NCBI GenBank assembly: GCA_001953115.1
Contig: LSSL01004543.1
Coordinates: 1-25,552 of the forward strand
Direction of reading: 5' to 3'
Source of the DNA: Smittium mucronatum
Lineage: Eukaryota > Kickxellomycota > Harpellomycetes > Harpellales > Legeriomycetaceae
DNA: 25,552 bases
The notes under the pieces were generated by a model. It made no database searches. It had not been told where the DNA came from and worked only from the letters and a program-made list of their open reading frames with translations. Shown here piece by piece: positions 20,875 to 25,552 of this stretch (position 1 is its first letter; each line of letters starts with the position of its first letter). Both the position numbers and the translations under genes were made by a program.

Positions 20875-21440
20875 TTTTGTTATTATTGGTTTTAATAAAA
20901 AAAATAGTACCTTCACTTTAATTAGTCTAAAATCTACTTAAAATGGTGGTGAATAAATTTAAAATAATTGAATTCAGCTTAAATTAGTAAAACTTTACTA
21001 TTTATCCTCTTTTTCTAGATTATCAGTTTTTAAATTTTTCGAGACAGAATTCTATGAATAATAATATTTATTTTAAGTATAGATTGATAGTAATAATTAC
21101 AGATCATTTAAAAAATATTTAGTTATTTATCAGATGGTTATTTTTTCCGAGAAAAATTAAAAAAACAGGAATCGCACCTTTTCCCTTATCTCTTCTACAA
21201 TATCTTTATTTATTTATTTATTGGATCTGAATATGTCATTACGTAAATATAATCAGATAAGAATGGTAGAGAAATTATAAAAAATTTAAAAACATCACAT
21301 ATCTAATATGGCGTATTTTTTTTAGATAAAAAATAATTCCCTATATTATATCGATACAGAAATTAATGTTATATAGTAAAATTAATTTTTTTAACCCTTG
21401 TTTGATGGAAAAAATTGACCGTGTATTTACATAAATGAAA
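20875..21440. other. AT-rich non-coding gap
   Basis: No gene is seen. The patch ACTATTTATCCTC at about 20998-21010 also occurs in tract A (about 4471) and tract B (about 12820), hinting at another very degenerate fragment of that family. A TTAACCCTTG motif at 21391 resembles the TTAA-type ends but has no partner. Confidence 0.4.
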
Positions 21441-21745
21441 TTTCTGTTTTAAGTTTATAATTTGTAAATTATCATAATTTAGAAAAAAAAAAAATTATTA
21501 GCCATTGAATCGAAAAAATTCATCTAGGAGGAAGATGGCAAAATATCAAATTTCTTTACCCTACCTTCCCAAAAAACATCATGAGCATGCAGGTGCACTT
21601 TCACTTGCATATTTGTATTTTTTTTCAATTGTTTTAAGTTATAATTTTAAATTAATTTTGTGTTAAAAAACGAAATTATGATCAACGAATCAAAAAATTT
21701 ATTTGGAAGAATATAGTTTTAAAATTCAATCTTTTATAAGAAACT
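21441..21745 (+). repeat. Degenerate tandem duplication, period about 185 bp
   Basis: The unit starting near 21446 (GTTTTAAGTTTATAATTT ... AATCGAAAAAATTCATCTAGGAGGAAGAT) recurs near 21631 (GTTTTAAGTTATAATTTT ... AATCAAAAAATTTATTTGGAAGAAT). The two units are adjacent and diverged. They lie 240-540 bp upstream of the intact gene, so they could fall in its regulatory region, but nothing else supports that. Confidence 0.5.
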
Positions 21746-21983
21746 ACTTATAGTTTTATCAAATGAAATAAAAGCTCAAAACTTAGTACAAACAAAAATA
21801 AAAAAAAAATTGTTTATTTATAAAAAGTTGTAAATATAAATAGCCAAAAGTATCTACGAATTTTTACTTTAAGTGTGAAAATATTTTTCGTGAAAAAAAA
21901 ACAGGTTCAAATAATAAATATTCTTTACATAATTGAATTTTAATCTTTTCATAAATAAATTCAAATAAGAAGAGAGCCTCAAA

Positions 21984-22913
21984 ATGAAGATGAAACCATT
22001 TTTTATTAATATATATTTGAGAATTTATCTAAATTTATTGTTGCTTAAACAATTTTATCATGTTTTTGGATTACCACAAGATACAGATACCCCTATTGAA
22101 GAGACTCTTCATTTAAATGATTTCAACTCAAATGGTCATCAATATCTTGAAAATGCAGGATTTCCTAATAGTCCTAATGCATTTTTATCGGCCGAAGGGT
22201 ATTCCAGTCCCGTCCAAGATCCTTATTTAGACATAAAAAATTCGGAAATAATTTGTGTTAATAAGTATAAAACTATTAATCATAGTGTATTTTTGCAGAT
22301 CATGTCCGAAAAATGTGAAGTTATCATGTTAATAAAAGTAATGAAACTTGCTGCTGAGGAAATAATTGTTATAATGAATAAAATAGAAACTGGTTTGACT
22401 GGGAAAGAAATTAATGATGTCAAAAATTTCGGAAATACATTGGAATTTTTGATTAACAATAGAATTAGAAAATCCGTAGAAAATGATAGACACATTGGTG
22501 TTTTGGATTTTTATAAAGGAATTTTCAATGAAACTTCAAGTGAGCAAGGATCTCAAATATATATTGATGACATTCAAAATATTATGAAAAATGGTCAAAT
22601 TGATGAAGATGTCAAAAAATCGACTCTCCATATTATTGAAGATCTGAGGGAAGCAATGGATTTAATTAAAGAGTTAATAATAGGCGACACTGCTTTGGTA
22701 TCAAAAAAAATAGAAGAAGGAGTAAATGGGAAAAGTTTCGAGTACTTGGAAAAAGTTATAAGTTTTACGATAAGAATACTTTATATTTTAAATGAAGAAA
22801 GATGGAAAAAAACGTATGATATTGATGGAATGACTGAAAGAGAAAAAGAAAGGGAAGATAAGGAAGATCCATGGTATACGAAAATCTGGAAAAAAATAAT
22901 TGAAATATTCTAA
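21984..22913 (+). CDS. Putative secreted protein, 309 aa, unrecognised family
   Basis: This is the only convincing intact gene: 309 uninterrupted codons from ATG to TAA, with codons clearly less AT-biased than the flanks and no intron. I do not recognise the family. Residues 1-28 look like a signal peptide: MKMK, then a core with LRIYLNLLLL at 12-21, with possible cleavage near the VFG at 27-29. Residues 30-90 are polar and rich in Pro, Asn and Ser. Residues 100-270 look mostly helical. The only two cysteines, C91 and C111, could pair in a secretory compartment. Possible N-glycosylation sites are N99-H-S and N182-E-T. A weak internal repeat links KIETGLTGKE (133-142) and KIEEGVNGKS (242-251). 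A charged run of Arg, Glu, Lys and Asp (285-295) is followed by an amphipathic, Trp-containing tail (296-309). There is no ER-retention signal and no second membrane segment. If the genome is a parasite's, it may be an exported host-facing protein, which is inference only. Confidence 0.85.
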   Translation: MKMKPFFINIYLRIYLNLLLLKQFYHVFGLPQDTDTPIEETLHLNDFNSNGHQYLENAGFPNSPNAFLSAEGYSSPVQDPYLDIKNSEIICVNKYKTINHSVFLQIMSEKCEVIMLIKVMKLAAEEIIVIMNKIETGLTGKEINDVKNFGNTLEFLINNRIRKSVENDRHIGVLDFYKGIFNETSSEQGSQIYIDDIQNIMKNGQIDEDVKKSTLHIIEDLREAMDLIKELIIGDTALVSKKIEEGVNGKSFEYLEKVISFTIRILYILNEERWKKTYDIDGMTEREKEREDKEDPWYTKIWKKIIEIF

Positions 22914-22946
22914 ATACGATTAATTTTTTCAAAAATAACTTTAGTC

Positions 22947-22952
22947 AATAAA
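22947..22952 (+). promoter_or_regulatory. AATAAA polyadenylation signal of the 309-aa gene
   Basis: AATAAA lies 34 bases after the stop codon in an otherwise T- and A-rich tail. The short distance suggests a short 3' untranslated region. In this composition AATAAA is common, so position is the main support. Confidence 0.5.
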
Positions 22953-23403
22953 AGAAGTTTTAATTCTAACTTTGATTCATGAAAGTAATAAAAATATCTC
23001 ATGTTTTTACAAATAAATATACTTTTTAAAACAAAAATAAACCGAAAATTAATAAAAAATTTAGCAATTAATACAAAAATATTGTTAGTAGTTGTTATTA
23101 AAACTCGTTATGACTTTAATATTCACTTTTAATTATCGATTATTCTTGAATATTTTTTTTTATACAGGGTTTTGAAAATTCGGTTGAGATTTAAATCTAT
23201 TAAGTCTGTAAATGTCCTATCTCAGTAGATTCTTTGACTGAATAGTTAAATAAAATTATCTAATTCCATTTAAAAATCTGTACTTAGTGTTTACCGATAA
23301 CTAAACGCTCTAATAAGAAAAAAGAGTAAGAAAACAAAAAAAAAATCGATAGAGATCTCGATTCCGATATAAAAATAACCGGTCTAAAATCCACCAGTAG
23401 ACG
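22953..23403. other. AT-rich gap leading into the GC-rich LINE fragment
   Basis: No gene is seen in most of it. From about 23345 the composition changes (ATCGATAGAGATCTCGAT). A frame running through TSRRWIEKSAEKETG at about 23386-23430 may be the upstream, frameshifted part of the LINE C-terminus that becomes clear at 23404. Confidence 0.4.
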
Positions 23404-23905
23404 GTGGATCGAAAAATCGGCGGAAAAGGAAACTGGATGAATCTTCAGCTGCTGTACTCTGACCTTAAACTAGGCTTCCAGGACATCGGGAAAATGCGAA
23501 TTGGAACCTTCCGGACCGTCCAGCGACTATCAAATATGAAATTTTTAGATGAAAAATTTAAAAAATATGACCCTTCTGCAATTTCGATGTGCCTGAAACT
23601 GTCGAACACATCTTATTAAATTGCTCTCGATGGGATAGACAGCGAAACGAAACGATCGGCCGGTGCATACCAGCACCGATCCGCTCAGACATAAAAAGCC
23701 AACTTTCTAATTTCAATGAATCCCGGTTGGGGTTAGATGGAAAACTCCTTGGGGGGGAGAGTCCTAACATACTTTAAGTCAGCTACAAGCTGACACGGCC
23801 GATCAAAAATTTGTGTTGGAAACAGCCGAATTTCTGATTGGCATCCACGTGCCACGAACACTTAAGCTACAGAGTTTAAGTGATTCACCAGCCCGCTTGA
23901 ACTAA
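23404..23905 (+). pseudogene. C-terminal zinc-binding end of a second LINE family
   Basis: The region encodes the end of a non-LTR retrotransposon ORF2. In frame one, MRIGTFRTVQRLSNMKF (about 23494-23544) resembles the R-x-G-T/S-F block found ahead of the C-terminal zinc motif. In the next frame, P-F-C then PETVEHILLNCSRWDRQR (23571-23645) gives CX2C-X9-H-X4-C, except that the first Cys codon is now TGA (23568-23570). A third frame from 23774 reads QLQADTADQKFVLETAEFLI and ends at TAA 23903-23905. Thus two frameshifts (near 23567 and 23770) and one lost Cys break a single C-terminal part of about 165 residues. Nothing of its RT domain is present, so it is a 5'-truncated copy. It differs from the LINE at 5172-10420, whose surviving end shows no such motif. 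Its GC content is far above the flanks, which suggests a more recent insertion. Confidence 0.8.
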
Positions 23906-23955
23906 TGTCCTAGAGGTATGGAGCTGCTAGAGCGGCTGAGGGGAGTAGGGCGACA
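23906..23955 (+). other. GC-rich tail after the LINE fragment
   Basis: The raised GC content continues to GGGGAGTAGGGCGACAAATT and stops abruptly at about 23955. This is probably the start of the element's 3' untranslated region. No poly(A) tail or target-site duplication is visible, so the true 3' end may be lost. Confidence 0.5.
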
Positions 23956-24958
23956 AATTTTTTGAAAAATTTTCACTTTTTTTAATTTTTTTAAAATTAG
24001 TTTTTATAACTTTATATTAACTTTAAAATAAATTTCCCGTAAAAAAAGCCATTAATAGTGCTAAATGACTTGTAAAAAATAAGTAAAACACTCTTATCTA
24101 GGTCAAAATTACAACAAAATCATCTGATAAAAGGCTTTATAATAAAAAAAATTATTTAGTGAGTCTATTTAACCAAACATACCAAATTTATTGGGATTTT
24201 AGCAAAATTAATGTACATAATTTGTACTTAAAACCTAAAATAAATAACTAGTGGAAATGTGTTATAAAATAAATTTTTATCTATGCACATACAGTATCCT
24301 TTAGACTGCTTATTATTTACAAGCATTTCTTTAAAAGATTTCTGTAATTTAACAAAAATGGTAAATTTTTAATTGAGCTTTTTTCTGTCAACTATAATTT
24401 ATGAAAATAAACGTAAATTTAGAAAAATACACTAAAAATAAATAATCTTTATTTATTTCTCGTTTAAAAATCCCAAATTTATTTTTACTCTCGGATCCAT
24501 TCTAATTTATAAAGTTATTATTCTATAAGATATAACTATGAAATAAAATATTGTTACTTTTTACGTAAGCCTTCCAATCTAATTTTGAGTAAACTTTTAT
24601 GATTTCGCTTGGTTTTCACAGCCAATATTTTAAAAACCTATACTGAATACTAGAATATACTTAAATTACTAATTTAAAGGGTATTTATCACAATTGATAT
24701 TTTAATAATGGATAGTTTTATTTTAAGAGCACATCATCGCTTTTTTTATACTCATCAAACTTGGATTTGATTTTATAAAATTTTTAAAACTTTAAAATTA
24801 ATAGCACAAACCTAATATAAAATAAACCAATTAAAACATATGGAATATCTCTAAATAATTGGATCCTAAATAAGCAATACCTCATGCCGTATATTTGGTA
24901 GTTTTCATTATTAATTTCACCTTGCATAATTTTTTTTTTTATCAATAAACTTCTTTCC
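23956..24958. other. AT-rich non-coding stretch
   Basis: No gene, RNA gene or clear repeat is seen in this kilobase. Short minus-strand frames, such as the one at 24784-24978 that reads through the T-runs, are no more than chance. Confidence 0.5.
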
Positions 24959-25552
24959 TTTTTTTTTTTTTGTATCATGGAGTTTTATTGTAAGATAACG
25001 TCATTAAAAACTATACTAAAAAAATTTGAAAAAAAGAAAAAGAAGTATAGAAAAGACTATTATCCTAACTACAATAAGCTCCTCTGCCGGACTTCCGGCT
25101 GCGTACCTACGGATAAAGGGTTCAATCTACCAACCGAAAGACCCCCCCTGGAATTGCTTCAAGTAGGCTGGATGACTAAGGTTGCGTGAAATCATGAATT
25201 AAGCTCTTTGTCGATGAAAAACAGTTCATTGAAGCTATTGAGCTCCTAGTCAGAGCCTACTTATAATAGGATTAATAAAATTAGGCTCCTAACCAAACGT
25301 GGGATTGATCGATATGGCTTTCCTACAAATAGCTGTTAGACTCTGAGATCCGTCTGACTGTCGAACGCTGGACTTTTGCACTAGACTATGTCTCAGCTGT
25401 GCTAAAAGATCGGTTCCTACTGTTTTGAGATGGTCCTCCCCTGGAATCGCTATCCTTCGAATCGCTGTGAGCTATCTCCACTACTCCCAACCTATAATAG
25501 TGTAACGCTGTACGCTTCATCACTACTCCCAACCAAGAATAGTACAACGCTG
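24959..25552 (-). mobile_element. RPX retroposon copy 3, cut by the window end
   Basis: On the minus strand this copy has the same body as copy 1, then AATAAA (complement of TTTATT at 24984-24989) and an A-run of 13 (T at 24959-24971). It is the closest relative of copy 1, in opposite orientation at the other end of the window. The frame at 24977-25189 lies antisense to the element, and its counterpart in copy 1 (435-686) shows no third-position bias in its differences, so neither is a gene. The 5' part here ends in a 42-bp tandem repeat not seen in copy 1. The 5' end and one target-site copy lie outside the window. Confidence 0.85.
25479..25552 (-). repeat. 42-bp tandem repeat at the 5' end of retroposon copy 3
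   Basis: CACTACTCCCAACC at 25479 recurs at 25521, each followed by a related AATAGT-(GT/AC)-AACGCTG. This is a tandem unit of 42 bp in the 5' region of the element as read on the minus strand. Copy 1 and copy 2 each have one diverged unit. The array may continue past the window end. Confidence 0.7.

Noticed and set aside
23558..23770. 70-codon minus-strand frame in the GC-rich island
   Set aside because: It is antisense to the LINE zinc motif PETVEHILLNC and follows from the higher GC content.
1..25552. tRNA, rRNA, CRISPR array or bacterial operon structure
   Set aside because: I looked for GGTTCGAATCC-type boxes with paired arms, conserved rRNA words, regularly spaced identical repeats and Shine-Dalgarno-led gene runs, and found none. 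Poly(A) signals and LINE relics point to a eukaryotic nuclear genome.

Overview
This is a very AT-rich eukaryotic window, roughly four fifths A+T by eye. It is gene-poor and full of decayed transposable elements. There is one convincing intact gene, an intron-free 309-codon frame at 21984-22913 on the plus strand, with a signal-peptide-like N-terminus and an AATAAA signal just after its stop. Everything else long is a retrotransposon relic, a repeat or featureless AT-rich DNA. AATAAA-plus-poly(A) retroposons, APE-type LINE relics, a copia-like relic and a short-leader intronless gene suit a large, TE-laden, AT-rich genome such as that of some microsporidia. That assignment is an inference; no rRNA, tRNA or housekeeping gene is present to prove it.

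Layout. At 94-727 (plus) lies a 634-bp polyadenylated retroposon (called RPX here) flanked by a perfect 15-bp target-site duplication. From 743 to 2892 I see only AT-rich DNA. From 2893 to 4615 lies repeat tract A, interrupted by an older RPX copy (3784 to about 4376, minus). From 5172 to about 10420 lies a heavily decayed two-ORF LINE: ORF1 with a damaged CCHC knuckle, and ORF2 with an AP-endonuclease and a reverse transcriptase that still reads YADD. From 10420 to 12965 lies tract B, homologous to A but without the RPX copy and with about 1.2 kb extra. From 12935 to 14790 there is a further direct-repeat pair.

The stretch 14919-19370 is dominated by inverted-repeat structures: a possible TTAA-bounded element (14919-15496), a clear foldback element with TTAA ends (15568-16895), a possible MITE (17268-17632) and a second foldback (18085-19370). 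Then come a 133-codon orphan frame (19535-19936), a copia-type reverse transcriptase remnant (20411-20650), a degenerate tandem repeat (21441-21745) and the intact gene. After the gene comes a GC-rich island, 23404-23955, which is the broken C-terminal end of a second LINE family with a zinc-binding motif. A third RPX copy in minus orientation (24959-25552) runs off the end of the window.

The features are not an operon or pathway. The region is a transposon graveyard around one putative secreted-protein gene. The most interesting items are the RPX family, the two foldback elements with the recurring TTAA-CYCTTTC end motif, and the unrecognised secreted protein.
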